From the NCBI GenBank assembly GCA_021846605.1, contig JAJZWQ010000020.1, positions 1-28,542 of the forward strand: DNA of 28,542 nucleotides. Direction: 5' to 3'. The translations under genes were made by a program, and so were the position numbers. Positions within the stretch are counted from its first letter, which is position 1; each line of letters opens with the position of its first letter. The stretch is from Bacillota bacterium (GTDB lineage Bacteria > Bacillota_E > RBS10-35 > JAJYVN01). The notes beneath the pieces were generated by a model. It saw nothing but the letters and a program-made list of their open reading frames with translations. It had not been told where the DNA came from and ran no database searches. Shown here piece by piece: positions 1 to 7,397 of this stretch.

Positions 1-232
1 ATCCTCGGAGCTTTCACCGGGGTGGTCGCCCTACCCCGGCGTCCGATTTGCTACGCGCGCGAACGGGCAGTTCGCGCGGCCGGACTCGCACCGGCTGGTA
101 CACGACGGTTACCGGCTGCAACCCGCGACCCCGTAGATCCACCGTACGGCGAGGCGTCAGATGACAGCATCTGGATAGACTCAATCCTGACGCGTTCCAG
201 AATCCAGCGCGGGCGGGGCGGTCCCTCCGGGC
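1..232. other. gene-free 3' flank of glnA
   Basis: I find no convincing coding frame in this stretch. It holds three inverted repeats. The first has 7-bp arms at 17-23 and 33-39 (CCGGGGT/ACCCCGG) with a 9-nt loop. The second has perfect 9-bp arms at 56-64 and 70-78. The third is a short CAGATG-acag-CATCTG hairpin at 158-173, in a locally less GC-rich patch. They lie 60 to 215 nt beyond the glnA stop and could end the glnA transcript. No T-tract follows any of them on either strand. Confidence 0.6.
56..78. terminator. possible hairpin terminator beyond glnA
   Basis: Perfect 9-bp inverted repeat CGCGCGAAC / GTTCGCGCG around a 5-nt loop. It is the most stable hairpin downstream of the glnA stop at 233. 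It lacks a U-tract, so a terminator role is an inference from position only. Confidence 0.3.
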
Positions 233-1570
233 TCAGAAGCTGGCCAGATACTGTTCGAGTTCCCACTGGTGCACGTGCCGCTCGTAATACTCCCACTCGA
301 TCCGCTTCGCCTCGGTGAAGCGGGAGCAGATCTCGCTGCCCAGGGCCTCCTGCATGACGTCGTCCTCGTCCAGGGCCTCCAGGGCCTCAGCGAGGTTGGC
401 CGGCAGGCGGACGATCCCGAGTTCCTCGCGCTCCTTCGAACTCATGCGGTACACGGAGGAGCCCGTCTGGCGCGGCGGTTCCGCGCGCGTGGCCACCCCG
501 TCCAGGCCGGCAGCGAGCAGCGAGGCAAAGGCCAGGTACGGGTTGCAGGAGGGATCCGGGCTGCGCACCTCGATGCGCGTGCCCTCTCCGCGGCGGAAGG
601 GCACCCGGGCCAGGGGGCTGTGCTCGCGCTGGGACCAGGTGACAAAGATGGGGGCCTCATAGCCGGGCACCAAGCGCTTGTACGAGTTGACCAGGGGGTT
701 GGTCACCACGGTCAGGCCCCGGGCGTGTCGGAGGAGCCCGGCAAGGAAGTGCCGCGCCACGTTGGACAGCCCGTCCGGGCGCTCCGGGTCGAAGAAGGCG
801 TTGCTCCCATCCCGGAACAGCGAGAGGTGCAGGTGCAACCCCGACCCGTTCACGTCGGCCAGCGGCTTGGGCATGAAGGTGGCGTGCATCCCGTGGCGGG
901 CGGCCACCGCCCGGATGGTGCCGCGGGCGGTGACCAGGACATCCGCCATCGTGAGGGCCTCGGCATGGCGGAAGTCGATCTCGTGCTGTCCCGGGGCGGC
1001 CTCGTGGTGTGCCCCGTCGATCTCCAGGCCCATATCCAGCAGGGTGGCGACCATCTCGTTCCGCAACGATTCCCCGATATCGAGCGGCGCCATATCGAAA
1101 TAGCCGGCCAGATCGTTGGTCTCGGTGGTGGCCCGGCCCGCCCCGTCGCGGCGAAAAAGGAAAAACTCCGGTTCGGCGCCGATCATGGGCACAAAGCCCA
1201 GGCGGGCACAGGCCGCGCAGGCGCGTCGCAGGGCGTGGCGCGGGTCTTCGGGGAACGGGGCGTCATCGACGCCGTACAGATCGCACACCAGGCGCGCCCG
1301 CACCGGCTCGTCGGCGACGGACGGCAGGATGAGGAAGGTGCGCGGGTCCGGCCGGAGGAAGATATCGGCCTCGCGCATGCGCACGAACCCCTCGATCGCC
1401 GAGCCGTCCACGATGACCTTGCCCGCCAGTGCCTTGCCCAGTTGGGCCACCGGCAGCGTCAGGTGCTTGAGGGACCCCAGGATATCCGCAAACTGCAGAC
1501 TCAGAAAACGGACGCCCCGATCCCGGCACAGCCGCTCCACGTCCCCCGCCGTTTCCGCCGTCGGCGCCAT
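233..1570 (-). CDS. glnA: type I (alpha) glutamine synthetase
   Basis: Cytosolic enzyme joining ammonia to glutamate with ATP, the main ammonium-assimilation step. The ATG at 1570 gives 445 aa, the usual length for Firmicutes GSI-alpha, and follows a G-rich Shine-Dalgarno; an in-frame start at 1621 would add 17 unconserved residues. Visible motifs: the DGSAIEGFVR loop near residues 55-64, whose Arg matches the feedback-control Arg62 of B. subtilis; metal ligands in GAEPEFF (131-137) and HHEAAPGQHE (188-197); NGSGLHLHLS (241-250); KRLVPGYEAP (298-307); and TRIEVRSPDP (331-340). The adenylylation insert of GSI-beta is absent, so control should be by feedback. Odd point: the usual NRS segment reads EHS at 316-318, putting His where family members normally have an ATP-site Arg (Arg339 in E. 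coli). The gene follows spoIVA after 92 nt. Confidence 0.95.
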   Translation of the reverse strand: MAPTAETAGDVERLCRDRGVRFLSLQFADILGSLKHLTLPVAQLGKALAGKVIVDGSAIEGFVRMREADIFLRPDPRTFLILPSVADEPVRARLVCDLYGVDDAPFPEDPRHALRRACAACARLGFVPMIGAEPEFFLFRRDGAGRATTETNDLAGYFDMAPLDIGESLRNEMVATLLDMGLEIDGAHHEAAPGQHEIDFRHAEALTMADVLVTARGTIRAVAARHGMHATFMPKPLADVNGSGLHLHLSLFRDGSNAFFDPERPDGLSNVARHFLAGLLRHARGLTVVTNPLVNSYKRLVPGYEAPIFVTWSQREHSPLARVPFRRGEGTRIEVRSPDPSCNPYLAFASLLAAGLDGVATRAEPPRQTGSSVYRMSSKEREELGIVRLPANLAEALEALDEDDVMQEALGSEICSRFTEAKRIEWEYYERHVHQWELEQYLASF

Positions 1571-1619
1571 GCCCCACCACCCCAAGGGCGCCGCGCGATC
1601 CGCCAGCGCACCTCGTCCC

Positions 1620-1649
1620 ATGATGGGGCCTGGGGCGCGGCACGGTCAA
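1620..1649 (-). promoter_or_regulatory. weak sigma-A-like promoter candidate for glnA
   Basis: On the minus strand, TTGACC (1649-1644) and CATCAT (1625-1620) are separated by 18 nt, about 50 nt upstream of the glnA ATG. The -35 box is good and the -10 matches only 4 of 6. It would allow glnA to be expressed independently of the sporulation gene upstream. Low confidence in such GC-rich sequence. Confidence 0.25.
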
Positions 1650-1662
1650 GCGCCGCACCCCT

Positions 1663-3141
1663 CTACAGGATGATGCAGATCAGCCCGCCACTGCCCTCGT
1701 TGACGATCCGCTGCAGGGTCTCCTGCAGCTTCTGCTGCGCGCTCTCGGGCATGTTGCCCAGCTTCTGGCGGATCCCCTGCCGCAGCACGTCGTGGAGGGA
1801 GCGTCCAAAGATCTGCGACTCCCAGATCTTCTGCGGATCGTCCTCGAACTTCTCCATCAGGTAGTGCACCAGGTCCTCGCTCTGGCGCTCGGTGCCCAGG
1901 ATCGGCGTGTATTCCGCCTCGATGTCGGCGCGGATGATGTGCAGGCTGGGCGCCTTGGCCTTGAGGCGCACGCCGAACTGGTTGCCCCGCCGCACCAACT
2001 CGGGGTCCTCAAAGCTCATGTCGGCCAGGTCGGGCGCCACCATCGCGTACCCGACCTGATGCACCTCGCGCAGGGCGTCGCCGACCCGGTCATACTCGCT
2101 CTTGGCCACAACCAACTCGCGCAGCAAGCGCAGCAGGTCGGCCTTCTCGGCGACGTCGACCCCCGTGACCTCCTCCAGGATCTGCTGGAAGATGTCTTCC
2201 CGCGCACCGAGGGCGATCTCGGCGACCCCCGAGCCCATATCCATCGCCAGAAGGTCCACCCGCTCCACCACGTCGAACCCAGCCAGGCGGTGCAGCGCGG
2301 GCTGCACGTCGCGGAGGCGGCGCACGCCCTCCAGGGTCTCCGCCGCGGCCTCGTCGAAGCGGCGCCGCAGCCAGTGGTCCGCGGGCAGTTCCAGCACCCA
2401 GGCCGGCTGCTGGATGTTGACCTCCCGCACGGGGAACTCGTAAAGGACCTCCTCCATGATGCCCTCGATCCCCGCCTCATCCAATTGCGAGCAGTTGACG
2501 GGCACCACCGGCACCCCATACTCCCCGCGCAGTCGCTCCACCAGGGTCTCGGTATCCGGGCTGTCTGGGCGCGCGGTGTTCAGCACCACCGCGAACGGCT
2601 TCCCCAACTCGCGCAGCTCGGCCACGGCCCGCTGTTCGGACTCGACGAAGCTGTCGCGGGCCAAATCCCCGAAGCTCCCGTCGGTGGTCACGACCAGCCC
2701 GAGGACGGCGTGGTCGGTGATCACCTTGCGGGTACCCACCTCCGCGGCCTCCTCGAACGGGATCTCGTAGTCGAACCAAGGGGTCCGGACCATGCGCGGG
2801 CCGGCCTCCTCCGTGTAGCCGAGGGCCCCCGGCACAGGGAAGCCGACACAGTCCACAAAGCGCACGCGCAGGCTCAACCCGTCGCCGATGGTGATCCCCA
2901 CCCCCTCGTCGGGGATGAACTTCGGCTCGGTGGTCATGACCGTCCGACCCGCGCCGCTCTGCGGTAGCTCGTCGACGGCCCGCTCCCGGTCGTAGGCATC
3001 CGGGATATTGGGCAGCACGAGCAGTTCCATGAACCGCTTGATCAGCGTCGACTTCCCGGACCGCACCGGCCCGACCACGCCGACGTAGATCTCGCCACCC
3101 GTGCGCTGGGCGATATCCGCAAAGATATCGTAGCCCTCCAT
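1663..3141 (-). CDS. spoIVA: stage IV sporulation protein A, spore-coat basement ATPase
   Basis: SpoIVA is an ATPase that polymerises on the mother-cell face of the forespore and anchors the coat; it is also needed for cortex formation. The ATG at 3141 gives 492 aa, identical in length to B. subtilis SpoIVA, and the N-terminus MEGYDIFADIAQRTGGEIYV aligns with it directly. An adjacent in-frame ATG at 3144 sits behind the same GGGGGAGGGTGG ribosome site. The Walker A motif GPVRSGKST covers residues 24-32 with Lys30 at the conserved position. The protein ends in the family's invariant tail NEGSGGLICIIL, which carries the membrane- and polymerisation-relevant C-terminus. It lies 160 nt after der, and that gap holds a sigma-E-like promoter and a strong hairpin, consistent with mother-cell expression. 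Confidence 0.97.
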   Translation of the reverse strand: MEGYDIFADIAQRTGGEIYVGVVGPVRSGKSTLIKRFMELLVLPNIPDAYDRERAVDELPQSGAGRTVMTTEPKFIPDEGVGITIGDGLSLRVRFVDCVGFPVPGALGYTEEAGPRMVRTPWFDYEIPFEEAAEVGTRKVITDHAVLGLVVTTDGSFGDLARDSFVESEQRAVAELRELGKPFAVVLNTARPDSPDTETLVERLRGEYGVPVVPVNCSQLDEAGIEGIMEEVLYEFPVREVNIQQPAWVLELPADHWLRRRFDEAAAETLEGVRRLRDVQPALHRLAGFDVVERVDLLAMDMGSGVAEIALGAREDIFQQILEEVTGVDVAEKADLLRLLRELVVAKSEYDRVGDALREVHQVGYAMVAPDLADMSFEDPELVRRGNQFGVRLKAKAPSLHIIRADIEAEYTPILGTERQSEDLVHYLMEKFEDDPQKIWESQIFGRSLHDVLRQGIRQKLGNMPESAQQKLQETLQRIVNEGSGGLICIIL

Positions 3142-3205
3142 CATCCACCCTCCCCCAATCCCCGGCGCCACGTGCGACCGGCAGTTCACCGTGCCGCCCG
3201 GCGCT

Positions 3206-3246
3206 CGGGCCCGTCCGGGTGTTCGCAGGGTATGCGGACGGGCCCG
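3206..3246. repeat. 12-bp perfect inverted repeat, 17-nt loop, in the spoIVA leader
   Basis: CGGGCCCGTCCG at 3206-3217 is the exact reverse complement of CGGACGGGCCCG at 3235-3246; the loop at 3218-3234 is 17 nt. It sits between der and spoIVA, downstream of the putative spoIVA promoter and about 65 nt before the start codon. It could end read-through from der or structure the spoIVA leader. No T-tract follows. Arm and loop lengths match the inverted repeat at 12456-12496. Confidence 0.7.
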
Positions 3247-3276
3247 GACAAGTCCCCAGCCGCGGGCAGGTCGGTG

Positions 3277-3307
3277 CATGTATATCGGGCATGCCCAGGG
3301 TTTATGT
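3277..3307 (-). promoter_or_regulatory. sigma-E-like promoter candidate for spoIVA
   Basis: On the minus strand, ACATAAA (3307-3301) is followed after 16 nt by TATACATG (3284-3277). The Bacillus sigma-E consensus is roughly an ATATT-type -35 and CATACAnT -10 with 14-15 nt between, so the -10 matches well (6 of 8) and the -35 only partly. The element overlaps the der stop codon. The spacer contains the perfect palindrome GGGCATGCCC at 3287-3296. Known mother-cell control of spoIVA in Bacillus supports the call; the spacing is slightly long. Confidence 0.35.
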
Positions 3308-4723
3308 CCGAGGTGTGGAGCGCGGGCGGGGACCCAGTCCCCCGCTCAGGGCGAGGCGGCGGTGGGCGCGGGCGCGGAACACCCAGCGCACCGGCGTCCC
3401 GTCCAGGGGGAAGCGCTCGCGCAGCCGGTTCTCCAGGTAGCGCACGTACGCATCCGCGACAGCCCCCCGCCGGTTGGTGACCAGGGCGATCGTCGGCGGT
3501 TGGTCGCGCACCTGCGCCGCGTAGTAGATGCGGACGGCCTCCCCCCGGTCGGCCGCCGGGGCGTGCAGGGCGATGGCCTCCCGCAGGCAGGCGTTCAGTG
3601 CCGCTGTCGGCAGCCGGCGCCCAAACGCGTCGGCCGCCGCCAATGCGGCGTGCCCGACCCTGTCGGTGCCCCACCCGGTCTTGGCCGAGCACGCCAACAG
3701 GGGGGCGTAGTGCAGGAACGGCATCTCCCGCCGCACGCGCTCGGAGACCTCCGGTAGGGCGCCGGGCCCCAGGAGGTCCGCCTTGTTGAGCACAAGCACC
3801 GCCGCACGCAGGCGGTCGCGGATCAGGCCGGCGATCCGCTTGTCCTGGTCGGTGCAGGGCTGGGTGGCGTCCAGCAGCAACACCGCGACCGTCGACCGTC
3901 CCACCGCGGCGGTGCTGCGGCGCGCCGTCCAGTGCTCCAGGCTCGTGCGGGCGACCCGCGCCGGCCGGCGCAGCCCCGGGGTGTCCACCAGCAGGAGCGA
4001 GCGCCCGCCCACCGCCCAGGGCACGTCCACGGCATCGCGCGTGGTACCCGCCAGTTCCGAGACGATCATCCGCTCGCTGCCCACCAGCCAGTTCACCAGA
4101 GAGCTCTTGCCGGCGTTCGGCCGGCCGACCAGGGCCACGGGCAACGGGGCATCGGCGTCTTCGCCCGGGCTGGTGGCCGCCAGGTGCTCCACCACGCGGT
4201 CCAGGGCATCCCCCAGCCCCTCTCCGCGCGTCGCCGACACCGGTAGGGGCTCGCCCAGGCCCAGGCCATAGAAGTCGTAGGGGAGGGCCGTGCGCCCCTC
4301 GGCCTTGTTGGCCACAACGACCACGGGACGGCGCAGGCGCCGCAGCCGCTGCGCGATCTCGGCGTCCGCGGGCAGCAGGCCGCTGGCGGCGTCCACCACC
4401 AGGACCACGACGTCCGCCCCCGCCAGGGCGGCCTCGGCCTGCCGCGCGACCAGGGGGGCGAACGGATCGCCGTCCCCGCCACCGAGCCCGCCGGTATCCG
4501 TCACGCGGAAACGGCGGCCGCCCCACTCGGCGACCGCGTCGATACGATCGCGCGTCACCCCGGGCCGCGCCTCCACCACGGCCCGGCTGGACCCGACGAT
4601 GCGGTTGAAGATGCTGCTCTTCCCGACGTTCGGCCGCCCCGTGAGGACCACGCTGGGCAGGTTCGCCGGGATCCCAACGGGTTCGGTCCACCGGGGCCGC
4701 CTGGCCCCCAGGCGCCGTCGCAT
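3302..4723 (-). CDS. der: ribosome-assembly GTPase Der (EngA)
   Basis: Essential double GTPase that acts in late 50S ribosomal subunit maturation. There are two tandem G domains: G1 motifs GRPNVGKSS at residues 29-37 and GRPNAGKSS at 200-208, G3 motifs DTGG near 76 and DTPG near 247, and G4 motifs NKAE at 139-142 and NKAD at 313-316. The first G4 carries Glu in place of the common Asp, a variant I recall from other Der proteins. A KH-like C-terminal domain ends the protein with the FPLDGTPVRWVFRARAH stretch. At 473 aa it is about 35 residues longer than B. subtilis Der, split between a basic N-terminal extension and a Pro/Arg tail. The ATG at 4723 has no good ribosome site; the nearest (GGGAGG) is about 35 nt upstream, so the start is uncertain. 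Confidence 0.93.
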   Translation of the reverse strand: MRRRLGARRPRWTEPVGIPANLPSVVLTGRPNVGKSSIFNRIVGSSRAVVEARPGVTRDRIDAVAEWGGRRFRVTDTGGLGGGDGDPFAPLVARQAEAALAGADVVVLVVDAASGLLPADAEIAQRLRRLRRPVVVVANKAEGRTALPYDFYGLGLGEPLPVSATRGEGLGDALDRVVEHLAATSPGEDADAPLPVALVGRPNAGKSSLVNWLVGSERMIVSELAGTTRDAVDVPWAVGGRSLLLVDTPGLRRPARVARTSLEHWTARRSTAAVGRSTVAVLLLDATQPCTDQDKRIAGLIRDRLRAAVLVLNKADLLGPGALPEVSERVRREMPFLHYAPLLACSAKTGWGTDRVGHAALAAADAFGRRLPTAALNACLREAIALHAPAADRGEAVRIYYAAQVRDQPPTIALVTNRRGAVADAYVRYLENRLRERFPLDGTPVRWVFRARAHRRLALSGGLGPRPRSTPRT

Positions 4724-4792
4724 GTCTGTGCGCTGTCGCCCGCGGTCGGGGGCAGCGCGTTCCCTCCCTATCGGCGCCTGGATGCGGGACCC

Positions 4793-5413
4793 CTACGGAG
4801 CGGGGGAATCGGCGCCCGTGACCGGCTTGCGGCCCGTCCCCGAGGCGGCGACCCAGGCCCCCACCTGCCCGCAGAGCAGCGCCACCACCCCCGCGTCAAA
4901 GCCGCTCTCGCCGCCCAGCGCGGCCGGCCAAGCCGTCCACCCGGCCGCGCCGCCGACCCAACGCAGGACGGCGGCCAGCGCGAGCGCCCCGGCCACCGCC
5001 GCCAGCGTCTCGCGCGCATCGCGGGCCAGGGCGGCCGCGACGGCGGCGGTCGCGATCCCGGCAGCCACGGAGGCCGGCCAGCCCACGGCGGCCATCTCAC
5101 CCCAGGCCGTCACCGTCGCCAGCGGGAGGGCGGCGAGCAACGCCACGAGCGTCACCCCGAGCCGTCTCCCCCATCCCGTGCGCTCCGCCAGGAGGAGCGC
5201 ACAGAACGCCGCCGGGACCACGGTGCCCCCCGCGTTCACCAGCACGGCGCGGGCGGCGCCGAGCGGGAGGTTGATCGCGCTGAGCGCGATGGCCAGCCCA
5301 ATCCAGACCAGAAGCACGCGGCGCCGCAACCCCGTGGTCCGCAGGAAGCGCTCGCCGTATCCGCCGGCGAGTAGCGCAGCAACCGCCGCGAGCAACGCGG
5401 CACCGGATGGCAC
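4793..5413 (-). CDS. integral membrane protein, probably DUF1614 family
   Basis: A hydrophobic protein of 206 aa with about six to seven predicted membrane spans. The GTG at 5413 is chosen because GGGTGAT lies 5 nt upstream. The sequences VWIGLAIALSAINLPLG and VLVNAGGTVVPAAFCALLL resemble the paired N-terminal motifs (an INxPLG helix, then a V-N-x-GG-x-V-IP helix) of DUF1614 membrane proteins of Firmicutes and archaea. No enzymatic function is known for that family. It sits between plsC and der, behind a hairpin and a possible promoter, so it may begin its own transcription unit. The family name is a recollection of motif pattern, not a search result. Confidence 0.6.
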   Translation of the reverse strand: MPSGAALLAAVAALLAGGYGERFLRTTGLRRRVLLVWIGLAIALSAINLPLGAARAVLVNAGGTVVPAAFCALLLAERTGWGRRLGVTLVALLAALPLATVTAWGEMAAVGWPASVAAGIATAAVAAALARDARETLAAVAGALALAAVLRWVGGAAGWTAWPAALGGESGFDAGVVALLCGQVGAWVAASGTGRKPVTGADSPAP

Positions 5414-5432
5414 AGTTTATCACCCGACGGGC

Positions 5433-5459
5433 ATTGTACCCACGGCTTCCGGTGGGCAA
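5433..5459 (-). promoter_or_regulatory. possible promoter for the DUF1614-like gene and der
   Basis: On the minus strand TACAAT (5438-5433), 5 of 6 to the sigma-A -10, is preceded by TTGCCC (5459-5454) after 15 nt. The spacer is 2 nt short of optimal. The -35 overlaps the loop of the hairpin at 5450-5466, so terminator and promoter would be interleaved. The start codon at 5413 follows closely. Confidence 0.35.
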
Positions 5460-5466
5460 CCCACCG
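5450..5466. terminator. 7-bp hairpin between plsC and the DUF1614-like gene
   Basis: CGGTGGG-caa-CCCACCG is a perfect 7-bp stem with a 3-nt loop, 9 nt past the plsC stop. The position suits a terminator or attenuator for the cmk-plsC transcript. There is no U-tract. Confidence 0.4.
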
Positions 5467-5474
5467 AGGGCGGG

Positions 5475-6092
5475 TCAGGCCGGCCCGGGCGCCATGCCGG
5501 CGCGCTCGCGGCCCTCGGGGACCAGGGCCCGCACCGCCCCCATGATCTGCTCCTGCGCCATGCGCTGGAGTTCGGATGTGGACGGCCGCCGGGGCCCGAA
5601 CTGGAGCCGGAACGGCGCCCCCACCGCCACGCGCAACCCGCCGCGCCGATAACGGCCGCTGATGGCCACCGGCACGATCGGGGCGCCCGACCACATCGCC
5701 AGCAGGGCCGCGCCGGGCTCCGCCGTGCCGAATTCGCCGCTGCGGCTGCGCGTCCCTTCAGGGAACACGGCGACCGGACGGCGCGAGCGCAGCAGGTCCA
5801 GGGCGCGCCGGAGCGCCCCGCGATCCGCGGTGTGGCGCCGGACCGGGAACGCGCCGACCGTGCGGAGGATCAGCCCGCCCACCGGGGAGGTGAACATCTC
5901 GGCCTTCGCCATGAAGTAGACCTGCTGGGGCATGATGGCGCCCAGGAGCATGGGGTCCTGCCAGGAGATGTGGTTACTGCACAGGACATACGCCTGGTTC
6001 CGCGGCACCTGTGCCAAGCCCTCCAAACGGACGCGGAGGACCAAACGGTACCAGAAGCGGAGTACGATCCAGAGGAAATAGTACAGGACCAT
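5475..6092 (-). CDS. plsC: 1-acyl-sn-glycerol-3-phosphate acyltransferase
   Basis: Membrane-bound acyltransferase making phosphatidic acid, the second acylation of phospholipid synthesis. It has 205 aa, a normal length. The N-terminus VLYYFLWIVLRFWYRLVLRV is a hydrophobic, interfacial helix. Acyltransferase block I is SNHISWQDP with catalytic His41 and Asp46 (HxxxxD). Block III is FPEGTRSRSG at 110-119, which binds the glycerol phosphate. The start at 6092 lies 6 nt after the cmk stop, so the two are almost certainly co-transcribed. A cmk-plsC pair is common in Firmicutes. Confidence 0.9.
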   Translation of the reverse strand: MVLYYFLWIVLRFWYRLVLRVRLEGLAQVPRNQAYVLCSNHISWQDPMLLGAIMPQQVYFMAKAEMFTSPVGGLILRTVGAFPVRRHTADRGALRRALDLLRSRRPVAVFPEGTRSRSGEFGTAEPGAALLAMWSGAPIVPVAISGRYRRGGLRVAVGAPFRLQFGPRRPSTSELQRMAQEQIMGAVRALVPEGRERAGMAPGPA

Positions 6093-6098
6093 GCTTCC

Positions 6099-6899
6099 CT
6101 ACCCCACCGGGGCATGTGACGGGACTTCGCCGTGCGTGGACCGACCCGCCCCGGTCACGGCCAGCACGCGGGCCACCGTCTCCTCCACGCTGAGCCGCGT
6201 CGTGTCCAGGATCACCGCGTCGGGGGCCCGGCTCAGCGGCCCGACCTCCCGTTCGCGGTCCAGGCGATCCCGCTCGGCCAACTGCCGCTCCACGGCGGCG
6301 CGCGTGATGCGCTCGCCCCGTGCCGCCAGGTCCCGGTAACGGCGCTCGGCGCGGGCCTGCGGATCCGCCGTGACGAAGAACTTGAAGTCCGCGTCGGGCA
6401 GGACGCATGTCCCAATGTCACGCCCGTCCATCACGACCCCGCCGCGGGCCGCCATGCGCCGCTGCAGCGGGACCAAGGCCCGGCGCACCTCGGGGAGCGC
6501 CGCCACCCGCGGTACCAGCCGCTCCACCTCGGGATCCCGCAGGGCCAGGGTCACATCCGCGCCATCCAGCAGGACCCGCTGGGCTCCGCCCTGCCACCGG
6601 AACTCGATCCGGCTGCCTTGGGCCATGGCACCCACGCGTTCGGCATCCAGCGGGTCGGCCCCGGTCCCCATGGCGTCGGCGAGCACCTGCAGCGCCACCG
6701 CCCGGTACATCGCCCCGGTGTCAATGTACGTATACCCACAACGCTCGGCCACCAGCCGAGCCACCGTGCTCTTGCCGGCCCCCCCGGGGCCGTCCAGGGC
6801 GATCACGGGCGCGCGGCCGACAGTCGCTTCGGCACCGTCGGACCCCTTCCCTCCGGCGGGCATCCACGGCCTGCCCGGGTCGCCGCCGTCTATCGCCAT
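6099..6899 (-). CDS. cmk: cytidylate kinase
   Basis: Phosphorylates CMP and dCMP with ATP, feeding CTP for RNA and CDP-lipids. From the ATG at 6899 it is 266 aa; that start has AAGGGGGAG upstream, better than the in-frame start at 6956. The P-loop GPGGAGKST is at residues 37-45, followed by DTGAMYRAVAL, which forms the CMP-binding face, then MDGRDIGTCVLPDADFKFF and the LID-region arginines AERRYRDL. The first 28 residues before VIALDGPGG are an unconserved Gly/Pro-rich extension, so translation may really begin at the ATG at 6863. It is 46 nt after aroH and immediately before plsC. Confidence 0.94.
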   Translation of the reverse strand: MAIDGGDPGRPWMPAGGKGSDGAEATVGRAPVIALDGPGGAGKSTVARLVAERCGYTYIDTGAMYRAVALQVLADAMGTGADPLDAERVGAMAQGSRIEFRWQGGAQRVLLDGADVTLALRDPEVERLVPRVAALPEVRRALVPLQRRMAARGGVVMDGRDIGTCVLPDADFKFFVTADPQARAERRYRDLAARGERITRAAVERQLAERDRLDREREVGPLSRAPDAVILDTTRLSVEETVARVLAVTGAGRSTHGEVPSHAPVG

Positions 6900-6945
6900 G
6901 CCGCCGCCGCTCCCCCTTGTCGTATGATCCCGCGCACGTCGCGGA

Positions 6946-7332
6946 TCACTGCCCAAAGGCGCCGTGTCGCAGATCGGGACGCAGGCGCTCTGCGCCGGCC
7001 AGGTACACGTGGCGGATCTCGGTCACCGGAACCGCCGTATATACATGCAGCAGGATCCGTACGCAGCGTTGTAGCGCGCCGGGGACGTCCAACTCCTGGG
7101 CGTCGAGCAACGGGATGCGTTCCCAGCCCAGATCCCGGGCCGCGGCGGCCGGAAAGGCGGCGTTGAGGTCCGCCGTCGCCGTGAAGATGGCGGACACCAC
7201 ATCATCCGTCGAGAAGCCGTTGGCCTGCTGCATCGCCAAGAGCAGTTCCCGCGTGGCCGCGAGGATCGTCTCGGGGGCGTTGGCGTCCACTGTCGTGGCG
7301 CCCCGGATTCCGCGGACACGCCCCTCGGACAC
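6946..7332 (-). CDS. aroH: chorismate mutase, AroH type
   Basis: Cytosolic enzyme converting chorismate to prephenate for Phe and Tyr. The GTG at 7332, behind GGGGGTGG, gives 128 aa against 127 in B. subtilis AroH, and the first residues VRGIRGATTV match it. The pattern runs FTATADLNAAFPA, DLGWERIPLL, AQELDVPGALQRCVR and IRHVYLAGAERLRPDL. The Glu of AQELDV (Glu78 in B. subtilis) and the Arg of QRCVR (Arg90) are present. The active-site position that is Cys75 in B. subtilis appears to be Asp here; this residue varies in the family. It is a trimeric, monofunctional enzyme without regulatory domain. It lies between the small membrane protein gene and cmk on the same strand. Confidence 0.93.
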   Translation of the reverse strand: MSEGRVRGIRGATTVDANAPETILAATRELLLAMQQANGFSTDDVVSAIFTATADLNAAFPAAAARDLGWERIPLLDAQELDVPGALQRCVRILLHVYTAVPVTEIRHVYLAGAERLRPDLRHGAFGQ

Positions 7333-7397
7333 CCCGCCACCCCCGCACGCAGCGCCGGTCCGAGACCGGACCGCCACCCTTGCCGCTGTTCACGACA

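Noticed and set aside
79..95. tRNA-like T arm (minus strand GCCGG-TGCGAGT-CCGGC)
   Set aside because: The loop lacks the universal TTC, no anticodon arm can be formed at the right distance upstream, and the acceptor side is a separate hairpin. Treated as chance similarity.
269..1864. 531-codon plus-strand open frame opposite glnA
   Set aside because: It is the antisense shadow of glnA: Arg/Gly/His-rich composition and no domain, while the minus strand has complete GS motifs.
4290..6119. 609-codon plus-strand open frame opposite der, the DUF1614-like gene and plsC
   Set aside because: High-GC shadow frame crossing three minus-strand genes; composition dominated by Ala, Pro, Arg and Thr with no motif.
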